NCBI GenBank assembly: GCA_036852015.1
Contig: JAANDG010000674.1
Span: forward strand, 1 to 64,000
Reading direction: 5' to 3'
Length of the DNA: 64,000 nucleotides
Source: Pelodera strongyloides
Lineage: Eukaryota; Nematoda; Chromadorea; Rhabditida; Rhabditidae
Below are positions 25,568-37,045 of the stretch, in pieces. The position numbers and the translations under genes were made by a program. The notes under the pieces were generated by a model. The model was given only the letters and a program-made list of their open reading frames with translations, did no database searches and was not told the DNA's origin. Positions within the stretch are counted from its first letter, which is position 1. The number at the start of each line of letters is the position of its first letter.

Positions 25568-26355
25568 AGGGAATATGTATGCCCTTTTTGAAGTTAAGCT
25601 GTATTAATAGAATGTGTATTCCTCATTAAGGAAACAACAACAAAAATTGTTAAAAGTTTCCCATTTAAAAGAAAATGATTTTCAAAGTTCACCTTTTCCA
25701 TAGTAAACGCGTTTGCTGCCACCCTGGCTTACACGGCAGGTCTGATGGAGCAAAAATTTAGCATGTGTGCATACAGCGGCATATAGCTTGCAACAGCGAC
25801 ATATTTGCATACAAATGAGAATATTCGAATTTACATATTCAGTCGCCTACTTAAAGGAAGGCAGTCACTTCAAAATCAACTTTTTTATTCGATTTTTATT
25901 AGATGCAAGCAGATTTATAAAACAATATGCAGCCCATAAAAATCCACATAAAATGGAACTCAGGGAGAGAAATCAATGAGAATGAGTTTTGATAAATGAC
26001 CGACGCCGGTGCATATATGATATGCAATTGCCAGGGGTACTTGGAGCGTGAACAGCCTGCAGTGTTACACCTGGCGCGTGGTTTATCACTGCAGGGTATT
26101 TATTATGAAACGCTATACGGGCAATTATAAACTACGGTATATAAGTAAAAGTCATAAACAGGGATTTCTCTCCCTGAGTTCGTTTTGCCGTACTTTGGCG
26201 CTTGAACCGTCGTTTTCTTCACATACTTGAACAATTAATGAAAAGCGAATAAAAAATACGAATTTGTAGTGACTGCGATCCTTTAAATTCATGTCTGGTG
26301 TGGAAACTCTAGTTTCGCAGTTGTTTTGCTCATTTTGAGTGCCTACATATTCCCT
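25568..26355. mobile_element. TTAA element C (copy 1) carrying a nested element D
   Basis: The outer element starts AGGGAATATGTATGCCCTTT and ends TACATATTCCCT, with TTAA on both sides. Its core is about 356 bases once the nested element (25855-26282) is removed. No coding sequence is recognisable. A second copy lies at 44396-45595. Confidence 0.9.
25855..26282. mobile_element. Nested TTAA element D (copy 1)
   Basis: A 428-base insertion with inverted ends AGGAAGGCAGTCACTTC and GTAGTGACTGCGATCCT, flanked by TTAA at 25851-25854 and 26283-26286. The other copy of C has a single uninterrupted TTAA at this site (CTAC-TTAA-ATTC), which proves the insertion and the 4-base duplication. Confidence 0.92.
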
Positions 26356-26513
26356 TTAAGACATTTCCTAGTTTCTACAAATTATAGATAGTAACGGATC
26401 AATGCTGGTTTTTTAAAAATGACGTTATTATTAAATTGCTAGAATGCGCGATGTTGACATTCAATACGTATATGTGAGCACTATTACGGCTAATGGCTTT
26501 CAGTGACCAAAGC

Positions 26514-26690
26514 CAAAGCGAAATAACGGCCGGTTCTTACATTCCCATATGTTGTATGCAAATGAATATAATCAGAATAAAAAAAAGGGGGCAGTATTTG
26601 CATACACCACATGACATGGGAATACAGCGAGCGTCCAGCAATTCCAGCCTACGTATGAAAAACCGGTTGTTATGCCACTTTGACGGGTAG
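26514..26690. repeat. Decayed palindromic element, family A (copy 9)
   Basis: Left end AAAGCGAAATAACGGCCGGT and right end ACCGGTTGTTATGCCACTTT. The interior has ATGCAAATGAATATAATCAG. Confidence 0.65.
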
Positions 26691-27646
26691 GACTCATAGG
26701 GACCAACGATCTGGCCCATTTACAGAATAAACACAATAGTAAAATGTCAAAAGTAAAACCAAACATCAAATCAGAAGTCTAAAAAAAAAGAGGTAATCAA
26801 TGCCTTGTTCTATTACACAACATGTATAGAGCGTTGGTAAAGAGGAATAATTTTAGATAAAAAAATAAGAATAAGTGAAAAATAAATTGACTTATGAAAT
26901 GAGTCATCAGACATGCTCAACCATTAGACGTCAGCAAACTTGGTTCTGAAATATACGAAAACTTATTTTGTGAAAGTTTGTCAGCTCAGACTCTCAGACT
27001 GGGTATGTCCGTATGTCAATCAGCATTTGTGGCAAACGAAGGAAACAACATTGGACGAGGCGAAAGCTTAGAAACAATTTCAAAAATTATACTTAAAAAA
27101 TATAAATGCAATGCAATGATACATGGGTTAGTTAAATCCAGCTATAATATTGAATACGTAGGCAGAGTGAATGAGGTTAAGGTTCAAAAAAACTCTCGCA
27201 TAAATTCGGTATATCCGTATATCAAGCAAACCGCAAATGTTGCCAAGAAAAGGATTGTATAGATATTTTGAGACGCCCAAAACCTTTTTACTTTTTATTT
27301 TTTTTCCAGTGAAGGGACATTCTCACCAAGAAAAGTGCTAACTCGAAAGTTCTTAGTGGAGGGAGTTTCTCCATTTTTTAAGTGCAAGCTCGCCTATTAT
27401 AGAAAAGAATGTGAAAAGCAACAAAGAGAAAAGGCAAAATATGTATATCCAAATATGCTTCACTGTGATCTATTATTTTTTTCGTGGTTCTTATGTGTAC
27501 TTAATAAATGTATTAATATTATTATGATTTCCCTCCCAGGCTTCCCGGCTCGGTTGCAGTGGGGGTTCCTAGTTCCTAGCACTGGAACCTTGTAGATTGG
27601 AAATTAGACGTCTAAGTTGGCAACCTTGCGACTGGAATCACGATAG

Positions 27647-27826
27647 TTTAAAGCGATATGACAAGTGGTTTGTGAAAATAATGCTAGCCAACAACATTTA
27701 CTTGTATTATATTCTAATTTATGTGTCCAGGGCAGCTCCGGCACAGAATGGAGCCCATTTTCATGTAATCTAATGGGGTACAATTGTCCAGCATATGTTT
27801 CAAAACACGTGACACATCGCTTTAAA
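27647..27826. repeat. Palindromic TTAA element, family B
   Basis: The termini are TTTAAAGCGATATGACAAGT and CACGTGACACATCGCTTTAAA. The architecture matches family A but the terminal sequence reads GATATGACAAGTGG instead of GAAATACCGGCCGG. Confidence 0.75.
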
Positions 27827-28404
27827 CGTTGATCTCGTCGAACTTTCAAACTTCACTTCGTCTTGTTCTCTCACACGTTAATCGAAGTTCAGTTGGTCGG
27901 AAAATAATTTCGAGGCGCGTTTAATTTTTCACAGTTAATTCTGCCCCTATTGTGTCCGATGAAGCGAACTGAGCCGAAAATTTCTCAAGGAAAATTTTCG
28001 CGGAAAAAAAAGTCAGAAAAATATTATTGCTTTTGAAAATTGTTTACATGATTAAACGCATAACGCATCAGTAAATGAGTTTTCATAAATAATGCACATA
28101 CAGTGAGTGAACAGCTCAGTGTCTGCACGTATAAACTGTTAGACCATATGCATTCGCCTACATGTATTTGAATATGTAACCAAAGTGTGCTATCGATTAA
28201 AACTTCTACATAAATACGAACTCTAAAATAAAAAAAATGCACACATAAAAAATATCAAACAAATTGAAAAAAAGACAAGATTTTTTTCCAAGTCGGTCCT
28301 TATTTGACAACTTAGTTAGACTCCCGAGCAAATTTGAATACACTTGGCGAGAAAATAACATTTTGGACTACTACTGGAGAGTTGTTCACTCTGAAAATGA
28401 GAGG

Positions 28405-28498
28405 AAAGAGAGAGGGAGGGAGGGAGGGAGGGAGGGAGGGAGGGAGAGAGAGAGAGAGAGCGAGAGATAGAGAGAGACAGAGACATAGAGATATTAGA
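28405..28498. repeat. (GAGG)n / (GA)n microsatellite
   Basis: GGGA repeats grade into GA repeats, then into GAGACAGAGA. Confidence 0.95.
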
Positions 28499-28723
28499 GT
28501 GGGACGGATAGAAAGAGAGGAGCGAGAGTGTCTGTCATAAATAAGTGCGCAATTCGTCAGAATTTTGGCCAATTTCCTATGAGCACGGTCATTGCTTGCT
28601 TGGTGTCTGGTGATGCAAAACACAAAACGATGTTATACAAGGAAATGAGTGCACCGGGTGGGGGTTCACAGTTTTTTTTCGTGCGCCTGCCCATTTGGTG
28701 ACCAACTCGCGACCCACTCGTGG

Positions 28724-28885
28724 TCGAGCAATTTTTCATCTGGAACTCGTCTCCAACGCTCAGGCAGCTCATGACCTTTGCGGAACAAGTCATAAGTTCA
28801 CTTTGAAACTGTATCGTACCACTCTTGGAGAAAGGTGCCCGCTCTTGAGGCGTAAAAAGATTATTATTATTATTATTATTTATTT
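28724..28885 (+). repeat. SINE-like repeat, family F (copy 1) with (ATT)n tail
   Basis: The body has GAGCAATTTTTCATCTGGAA, then CGCTCAGGCAGCTCATGACC and TGCGGAACAAGTCATAAG. The 3' end is GCCCGCTCTTGAGGCGTAAA followed by (ATT)n. Confidence 0.75.
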
Positions 28886-30009
28886 AAAAAGAATGGTGGA
28901 TAGCAGATACGACTCAGGTACAACGACGGACTGAAATCTGCAGACACGGAAGCCCAAAGCGGAAGTAGAAACGTTTCGCTATCAAATTCAATTGTGTTGT
29001 GTTCGTGCGCGCCCATACAAAGTGATGATGCACCTTGTGCTTTTCGGGTCAAAATTGTTGGGCCTCGGGCGGGCCATAGAGGGCATGCGTACCCCCCCCC
29101 CCGCGTCTTACAATTATCTTAAAGTGGTATGGCACGTGGTAGGGAACAGAAAATTGGATTATATGCTAATTATGTTCCCATGTGTGCACTTCCGGCACAG
29201 AAACTTCACATACAAGGGGATGAGAGCTATGCTGAGGAAACACATGCCGTGCACGTGCAAGAAAACTGTATACTCTGTGCGTAAACTGATAATACATATA
29301 AATCAAGGCCTTTAGCAAAGTAAAAAATAAAAAATAATAAAATAATAAAATAATAAAAGGAAAGACAAAGGCGCACTTGTCATTTCACAATAAGAAAGTC
29401 TCTCTGTCTGCCGATTACGACACGACTGATACTGATAAAGCCTTTTACGATCAGAAGACTTGAATGACGGGTATTTTGGTTATACTTCTAAATGTTTACA
29501 ACTTACTGCTCTTTGATTTGGCACAAACTCTAAAGAGAGGGATGTGCTCCGTTCTAGTACAAATAAAAATATGCTTCATTAATGCTGAGGTTACGTTTCT
29601 AGGAATACACTTGAGGCTGCTATTTTAGACAAATCTTGTTCTGTAAGCGAGGTCCATTTATAGGATTATAATTAGTTGCATATAGCAATAGTGTAAGTAA
29701 ACTGCCAAGGGGATCCTTCTACTAATACAAAATACAGAGTGCTAACTTAAATCCTCGCAGAAACCTCTCAAGAATTCACAAAAATAACTTTGAGTGAAAG
29801 ATCTGTACTTCAATATAGAAGGGATAACAATGCTGACAGCTGACGATTTCTCTTCACATGATTGATGTGTGTTTTGAGAAGTTTTGTGTTTTTAGATAAA
29901 TAGAGGATAAATCATTTGTGGAACGCGCAACATTTGTGTTGGACGGGTAGTTGTTGGACACAGGGCACTTGAACTCTCTCGACGATGGGGAGATGAAGCT
30001 TTATCCAGT

Positions 30010-30023
30010 CTCTCTCTTCTCTA

Positions 30024-30059
<36 letters not shown>

Positions 30060-30127
30060 ACTCTTTCTCTCTAACTCTTTCTCTCTAACTCTCTCTCTCT
30101 CTCCCTCTCTTTTCAACTCTCTCTCTA
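30010..30127. repeat. (CT)n microsatellite with internal CTCTAACTCTTT repeats
   Basis: Almost pure CT, with three copies of TCTCTAACTCTTTC-like units in the middle. Confidence 0.95.
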
Positions 30128-30758
30128 TTTCTTCCCACAGACAAGTACCGAGTTCTGAGGATAATCTCCCGAAGAAAAGTGGGACAGTGTCCAGTCTTTG
30201 GGGCATTCCCTGAAGTAAAAAACGTCTGAAGAATAAAAGATTCTTGATTTCTGCATTTTCTGAGAAAAACCCTGCTTCTGTGAAGTTGTGCAAAACTGCG
30301 CAACTAAGCGAATTACAGCTTTCTCACAATGAAGAATTTCTTTTTGATAAATAAGTTATGGACGGGCGACAAAAAAAAAATGATCAACAAACACAAATCT
30401 GCACATGATGACATGGTGTCATAAAAAGTAGGTAAAAATATGACCTTTATTCAATGGTCGGCCCCCAGGTATATGGTGGATTATGATATGCTGTGTTTAT
30501 GATTTAGCTCCATAGAAAGAGTAATTTCCGACACCGAAAGATAACCTAAGCAGTACCTATGCCCTATGCAAAAAAAGAAGAAATAATTGATTTGCAAGTT
30601 ATCATGTGGGCGAGAAATGGGACCGATGTTTCAGTATAGTAAAATATCAACACGGCTGTGCAAACACTTTCCCTGATTTGGATTTCATTTTCCCTTTCAA
30701 ATAGTTATATGTTGCCCTATACTACGCAAATATTGAGAGTCAATAAAAGTAGCCGTCA

Positions 30759-30770
30759 TGTGTGTGTGTT

Positions 30771-30837
<67 letters not shown>

Positions 30838-30853
30838 TGTTGTGTGTGTGTGT

Positions 30854-30884
<31 letters not shown>

Positions 30885-30885
30885 G
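30759..30885. repeat. (GT)n microsatellite
   Basis: About 125 bases of TG repeats with a few interruptions. It is the only long GT tract in the window. Confidence 0.95.
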
Positions 30886-30889
30886 TATA

Positions 30890-33000
30890 GATTTGTGTTA
30901 TGTATGTAATTTTATTAAAATTGCCAACAAGTAAATATCGTTAGAGAAACCTTCAAACGGCTAGATTACGTGTAATCTGTGTGAGAACAAGCCTCATTGT
31001 AGAATTCAAGGATCACTATACTTCAATGATATAAGGCCAAACGATTGTGGTGTCTAATTAGCATTAATTATCAGTCAAAATAGTCCCTCCCTAGGATAAT
31101 GCTAGTTCCGATTTGGGTAATTCGTAGTCCAAACTCCACTGGGCGCTTAATTTAAATGTTGAATAGACGCTACAACATCTAAGTGTGGGCTACGAACGAA
31201 CGGTGCATTCAAACAAAACGCATACCTTCGATATAATTTTACGCTATATGACTACGGTAGGTCGAGTTCGATCATGAATCATGATCTCGCGTGGGAGTGT
31301 AAATCCGAAACTACGGAACGCTAGAATATACCAACGACTAGTAAACTTAAACTTGGAAGAGTTCTAGATTCAGACCTTATAAAATTAAAAATCGATTACA
31401 TACCTCAATCGCTAAGTGCCATTTTACGTGTCAGCTGTTGCATTGGGCAGAAAGGCAGAGAAACATAACGAACGTGATATCGGAGCCTTTCCTTAGGGGC
31501 TAATGGCCCAAGTTCCGCTCAGGAAAATTAGCCAATTTGCCTCTTTACTCGGCAACTTCTATGTCTCTCTCTCTCTCTCTCTCTCCCTTCCAAGCCCAAC
31601 TCAACGAGAACAAATTGCGAACATACGCTGTAAAACAGGGATCTCTGAGGTGTACCCGACTTTGTGGATGTAAAATTAATTGCAAATGCATCCAACAAAA
31701 CCCCATCAAGGAAACATTTTTTGACTTCAACTTCCGTGTCCACAATGGAAAACTTTGTGGAAAAAACGCCCCAAATGACAAAACAGGAAGAAAATAGAAG
31801 CTGTCAGCATAAATTAGCCGGTTTCTTTACGACAACATGTGACACGCGATTTTGATGTGGAAATGTTGATTGCCGGAGTACCACTTTATGCCACAGGTTG
31901 ATAGTGCCTGATTAAGGCGGCATAGCAGCCGATTTTTGGAACGAATGCTCGACGCTGTATCCTATGTAGTATATGCAAATAAATGCGACACATGTAGTAT
32001 ATGCAAATAAATTTAATCTAATTATATTCATTTGCATACAAATATGTCGTAATGCAGTTGTCTCATTATATCGCTTTAATAACACGGGGATCACCAGTAA
32101 AAGAGTGGTAGTACTATACTGACTATACAAGATGGATTTCCAATTATGTCCTACTTATGGAGAGCGGGTAACCCTAAAGAAGGTACGAGCAAAGGGTAAT
32201 ACCCACAGGAAAACGTTTATGCTGAATTTGTTTGGGTGTTACGTCTTCACCTTCGCAGAATGAGTAATATTCACAGCCTGTAAGATGCAAAACGGAGGGT
32301 CATTTGCTTATGCAGGACAACGGAGGCGTTTTTCTGCGTATCCAACTCAGTTTGAGGCAATTTAGGCAATTAGAGTTACATTAGAGTGTGGCTCCTTTAT
32401 CCGATAGAAAATCTCGCCCCTCCCTACAAAGAGCCGCACTAATTATGCTATTTTGTTGCGATTCTGGGAATTATTTACGCACCGAAAAAGGACACCGAAA
32501 ACATCCAGAATAATGGATCTCGTATTACTCGGATCACATTTTTCGAGTTTCTTATTCAATTTCATAATTTTCGAATAGTTTCCGGCTTACAAACGTTCGA
32601 AGAAGCAGAATACCGCTTGTAAGAGAACCTTTTTTAAAATAAATCAAATAAAGTAATGTCGGTTTCATAATGATAGCAAAGTTACAATGAACAATTTTCG
32701 AAGCTGGAGTTAAATTAATAATGATTTGAAAAACTTAGGATAAAATGCAATTATACTATGACACTGAACTGTTCAATTGCTAGTTAGTTGGTTCGCGAGA
32801 AGAGAGAGAGAGAGAAGAGAGAGAGAATTAGAGAGAGTCTGAGAGAGGATAGATAGAGAGTTGAGAGAAGCTAAAGTAAAGGTGGTAAATTTTGCAGCCA
32901 AAAATATTGCTTCGGTGCGGAATGAATTCCTAGAGTTTGTCAGCTCTTCAAACAATCCTGCACTCTCCGGAAGTCACATTATCTCTCTATCTACGAAATA
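30890..33000. other. Non-coding stretch
   Basis: Contains CT/GA tracts at 31561-31587 and 32796-32868 and one decayed TTAA element. Two short open frames at 31537-31855 are rich in Lys and Cys but match no family I know. Nothing else is supportable. Confidence 0.5.
31912..32079. repeat. Decayed palindromic TTAA element
   Basis: Left end TTAAGGCGGCATAGCAGCCG and right end CATTATATCGCTTTAA. An internal segment, ATGTAGTATATGCAAATAAA, is duplicated. Confidence 0.65.
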
Positions 33001-33077
33001 TCTCTAGACTCTCCGGCTTCTGACTGGTGTCTCGGTTGTTCTGATTGTGAACTTACACACGACGTGATGTATATTGT

Positions 33078-33121
<44 letters not shown>

Positions 33122-33142
33122 CCTCTCTCTCTCTCTCTCTTT
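33078..33142. repeat. (CT)n microsatellite
   Basis: About 65 bases of CT with few interruptions, ending in TTTCACAG. Confidence 0.95.
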
Positions 33143-33560
33143 CACAGAGATTCTCTAAACCACCTCTATTTATTCTTGCAAGCGGATCGACACAGCTCCT
33201 GAAACCTGATCCGACTGACAGAAAACGAACTGAAGAACAATACAATCTCCCCTTTTCATCCCATGATGAGACCGAAACGCTTTTCCTTACTTTTACATCT
33301 TTAAAAGCAACCTTTGACTCAAAACGAGGAGCACCAGAGAAAAGGCACACTGGATTGTGGGAGCATGGAAACACCAAACTGGCGAATGTCCAGCGAACTG
33401 ATGTGGTCTTCAGGCTCGCAGCGCGGAAATGCGCAGCCGCGTCCGCTGGAAAAGATCGCAAATTTGCATTGAAAAACTCGAGAATGAGAAACCTCTTTTC
33501 TGAGTCTCCGCCTTTCTCATTGTAAAAAGCCATCTCTTTTCCGCGTGCGCGATTACGCAT
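33143..33560. other. Region open in frames on both strands, not assignable
   Basis: After the CT tract the plus strand is open to 33525 and the minus strand is open from 33560 back through this region. G and C are higher than in the flanks. Neither product shows a domain I recognise, and no second exon with matching phase was found. It may be the remains of a mobile-element gene. Confidence 0.25.
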
Positions 33561-33840
33561 TTCTGCGCTGCGCGCCTGAGAACGTAGTGAGGGAAAATAG
33601 GCCAGGTCGGAACACTGAAAAAATCGCGATACTCCGCGACTTTAGTCTAATTAATCATTTGCATACAATACATGGGAACGCAGTTGTCCAGTTTTAGAAA
33701 CAGGCTGTTTTGTCGGTTTAGAATCGGACATACAAAAGCTACCGTAGCATAACTGACAAGGAGTTGATCAAGCTAACGAAACAACGGTCACGCAGGCAAC
33801 AGTAGCAGGAACAGAATTTGGGGTAGAAAACAGATATTAA

Positions 33841-33992
33841 AGCCCCTTTGGAAAATTTGCATATGATAAGCAAATCCTATGTATCCTATGCTAATTTTGT
33901 ACTATTGCCGTGGACGATCGTACAAAATTAGCATAGGATACATAGGATTTCCTTACCATATGCAACTTTTCCAAAGGGGCTAGCATTTCGCT
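33841..33992. repeat. Near-perfect palindromic TTAA element, family P (copy 1)
   Basis: The arms read CCCCTTTGGAAAATTTGCAT and the complement, joined at GGACGATCGTAC. The left terminus lacks the 12 or so outer bases that are present at 40845. TTAA flanks both sides. Confidence 0.88.
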
Positions 33993-36751
33993 TTAAAGGC
34001 TAAAAGGTTTCAGTTGGAACGGTCCTTCAGAATTTCTAACGCTTATGCATAATGTCAATAAACTTTTTCGAATCGACTCTGACGCTTGTATACAATTTTT
34101 ATTTATTGGATTTTTCAAACAACGTCAATTGCCTGGAAACCGCATCTATTGTTGCCTACAGCATATGAAAGCCGGAATCATATGATGGGATAGTAAAAAA
34201 TAATGATTTCCCTGTATGAATTTCGTTTATGGAACACGCCACTTTATACTTTACGTTATATCTTTGACGAAAATAAATCGACCAATTGTAAGAGGTGAAC
34301 AATTCAGATATAAAAATAAATAAGAGAAAATAAAGTGTTGTACCAGTAAGGTGTAAGATAGCAGAGGACAATAGCCGGCGTTTTATGAAAAAACAACAAT
34401 ATTATTACGTTGAGCAAGATTGATTCTCGCCTAGAAAAATGTACAAATTCTAGTAGATACAATTTTGCGAGAATATAGAATGTACCGTACATAAAAAGGT
34501 GAATATTTCCACAAAAAGTACTTTCCTTCAGCCGTTCTATAAGCATGCCGGTCGTTCAGTAATATAGGAAAACTTTAAAAATAAGTGTGGAAACTTTTCG
34601 TTCTTTTCCTCCATTTTCCAAAATTCAATTTGGCAGTCCGAGGCGTTATTGCAAAAATCCACAAACGTAGTCTATTACCGCTGTTTGGGCGAGTGTGTGC
34701 ATATATGGGCATACAATAGAAAGTGTACTTTAATACCTCAGGTCCATGCAAAACTAATATTTCAATATGTCTCAGTGTTCGTGTACGGCCGCCTACCAAC
34801 CCAGAGTTGCAGATTAATTGATGTAACTGCCTAGGGCACTTACAAATTTTGCACATACAAATCACGTCTAAAGGAAACATACTCCCTGCTCGCTTTAAGA
34901 CTAAAGCTACGGTTAGCATAAACAAGTTACCGTATTGCGAAATTGGTAGACATTCAGAGGAATATTTAAAAAAATAGTTAAATTGATCGAATCGACGCAA
35001 AAGATAATATAGTGAAAGAACAGCCGCTAGTATTTGAGGAATTTGAGATCTGACATGTTTCGCCAATGCGCTCCGTTGATTCGAAGAAAAAGGCAAGCAA
35101 CTAATAATAAGCGATGACAGTTGCTCTTTAAACGTTTACGTGAACTTACGAATTATCAACTTGGTCATGTTCAACTTGGTCAAGTGAATGTATGATTTAT
35201 GATTGTCTTTCAAGTAGACTAAATCAACTTGCATAGAGATTTTTTACCAGAGATATTATCACTATTAGCACAAAATATGTTATCGCTATGGCTATGCTAC
35301 GCTACCTACGGTAAAAAACTATGATATCTACGGTAGAAAACTATTATATATACGGTAGAAAACCGAAGCTCTATCAATTTACGGTACCAGGACCAGGTGC
35401 AGGTCGACTTCCCAAAGCGAAAGGTCAAGATGATTTCGAAATGCCTATGTAGTGACATAAGAACCGTTGGCAATTCCATTATGTTCAGAATGAGAATGCG
35501 TTTTGACAGAATTTCAATGAAATACGTCGTTGTGGATTAAAAATTGGCCAATTTCAATTGCTCAGCTCTCATACAAATCCGTCATGACCAATTTTTAGGA
35601 AAATCTTTCAAATGCACATTTTGTGGTGACGTCTTTTGGGAATTTCAGGAAAACTGCGAAATGCTGGGACGATCTGGGACGGCGAAGTAGAGCAAATAAC
35701 TTTTCTTACTCCACTTTAAAGCGAAACACGGGCCGGTTTTTGAAACTTATAGAGTACACCTGCATTATTATGCAGCTTGTGCAAATGACCATGAATTAGA
35801 ATAAAACACCGAGCTAAATTCGGGTAGCTTACCATACATATGTAAGAATTCAGTTGTCCACGATGCGTTTCAAAACCCGGCCGGTATTTCGCTTTAAGTT
35901 TTTGAGGAATATATTATTTGTCCCCTAGACCTACGATGCAAAAACGACAATGATTTTTTTTTTCAAAATGGCAAGCAAACTTACTTATTAGAGGAGAACG
36001 CAGAAAATATTCTGTCAATTACTGAAGAACTGAAGATTAAAGAATTCATGAATATTCATGAATGAAGGTTTCATGAATAAAGTTCTGAGGCAAGTTTGAG
36101 GTTGATTCTCCCCCCCCACCCCGTTCTGCAGCCGCGTCCCAAGAAATTCTAAGAGTAAGTTATAAGTTATAAAGTGCACTTTTTGATAATATAATTTACA
36201 CAATAACGGTAAAACTACGTCAGAAAATCATTAACTTTTATAAAAATTGGAAAAAATTCTAGGTGGCAAGCCTGAAAGTTTGAGATTCATTCTCCTGCCC
36301 TGCCCATTCTGCAGATGTGTCCCAGGAAAGACCCGGCGAAAGGGCCAGGAATTGCCCAAACAAGGCGCCAATTGCCCTCGGGCAATCTATTGGCCAGCGT
36401 GCGGTTTCTCTCCCGGGCCAAAGCCGTATAGCTGGGTGCGCGCAAGATGACCAGGGGTGAGATTTTGAGCTTCTTTATTTTCTGCGAAAACGAGCTTTAA
36501 GTAGACAACAATATGTGTGGTTTGTACAAATTTCCTTCTCCGGGTGGTGGTTTAAAGTTTAAGTTTGCCTGAACTTGGACGACAAACTTTCTTCAGCACT
36601 TGTAACAATTGTATAATTCATGGTCCGATTTTCACATGTGGCGGCCTAAAAATACGATCAGTATACAATAAAACTAGATTTCTCTGACAAAGAAACTAAT
36701 TAGTTGCCAAACTGAATAATTAGTGAGAAGTTTTAGCAACCGCAAAATGTT
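33993..36751. other. Non-coding stretch before tRNA-Leu
   Basis: AT-rich, with one family A element at 35716-35897. Two related GC-rich segments at about 36085-36145 and 36270-36330 share GGCAAG, TTTGAG, ATTCTCC and TTCTGCAG. The minus-strand open frame 35096-34575 (173 codons) has no recognisable domain. Confidence 0.45.
35716..35897. repeat. Palindromic TTAA element, family A (copy 10)
   Basis: Left end TTTAAAGCGAAACACGGGCC and right end CCGGCCGGTATTTCGCTTTA, with an intact TTAA on both sides. Confidence 0.88.
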
Positions 36752-36835
36752 TGTCATCCGCAGGATTCGAACCTGCGCCCTCCGAAGAGGACTGCGACCT
36801 GAACGCAGCGCCTTAGACCGCTCGGCCAGAATGAC
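36752..36835 (-). tRNA. trnL-CAG: tRNA-Leu(CAG)
   Basis: 84 bases on the minus strand. The acceptor stem GTCATTC pairs with GGATGAC (one G-T pair), followed by discriminator A. The D-arm region TGGCCGAGCGG is the leucine type, the anticodon loop is TTCAGGT (CAG at 36801-36799), the variable arm is long, and the B box is GGTTCGAATCC. A TTTT run follows (minus strand, 36747-36744), as expected for RNA polymerase III termination. It looks fully functional. Confidence 0.95.
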
Positions 36836-36907
36836 ACATTCGGGACTCTCAGACACTATCACATCACTGAATCACCGTGTTTATAAATCAAAATATTTGT
36901 TTTGTGA

Positions 36908-37045
36908 TGCAAGGGCGTGCTCCTTTACTATGGGTGATTTAAAACAAGCTTTTCAATGTCTATGACTTGCTCCGCAGAGGTCCTGATTTCTGAGCATTAG
37001 GCGACGAGTTCCAGATGACAACTTCAACGATTTCTTCTGGCTAGG
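36908..37045 (-). repeat. SINE-like repeat, family F (copy 3)
   Basis: On the plus strand it reads GCGTGCTCCTTTACTATGGG, then GACTTGCTCCGCAGAGGTCC and GGCGACGAGTTCCAGATGAC. This is the complement of the family consensus. Confidence 0.7.

Larger units (their letters stand above)
26360..30000. other. Non-coding stretch with scattered repeats
   Basis: Contains one family A and one family B element, a G-rich microsatellite at 28405-28498, an F-family repeat at 28724-28885 and a B-type terminus near 29115. Open frames at 26978-27262 and 27335-27595 have no recognisable domain. I see no gene I can support. Confidence 0.5.

Noticed and set aside
25767..26230. Two open frames near 25.8-26.2 kb, with matching ones at 44.5-45.0 kb
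   Set aside because: They lie inside nested element D, which is a non-coding palindrome-ended element; the matching frames are its second copy.
26978..27595. Two plus-strand open frames that might be joined by an intron
   Set aside because: The junction has no matching donor in phase, and the products show no recognisable family.
34575..35096. 173-codon minus-strand open frame
   Set aside because: No domain, no start context, AT-rich composition like the flanks, and no partner exon. Chance is the simpler explanation.
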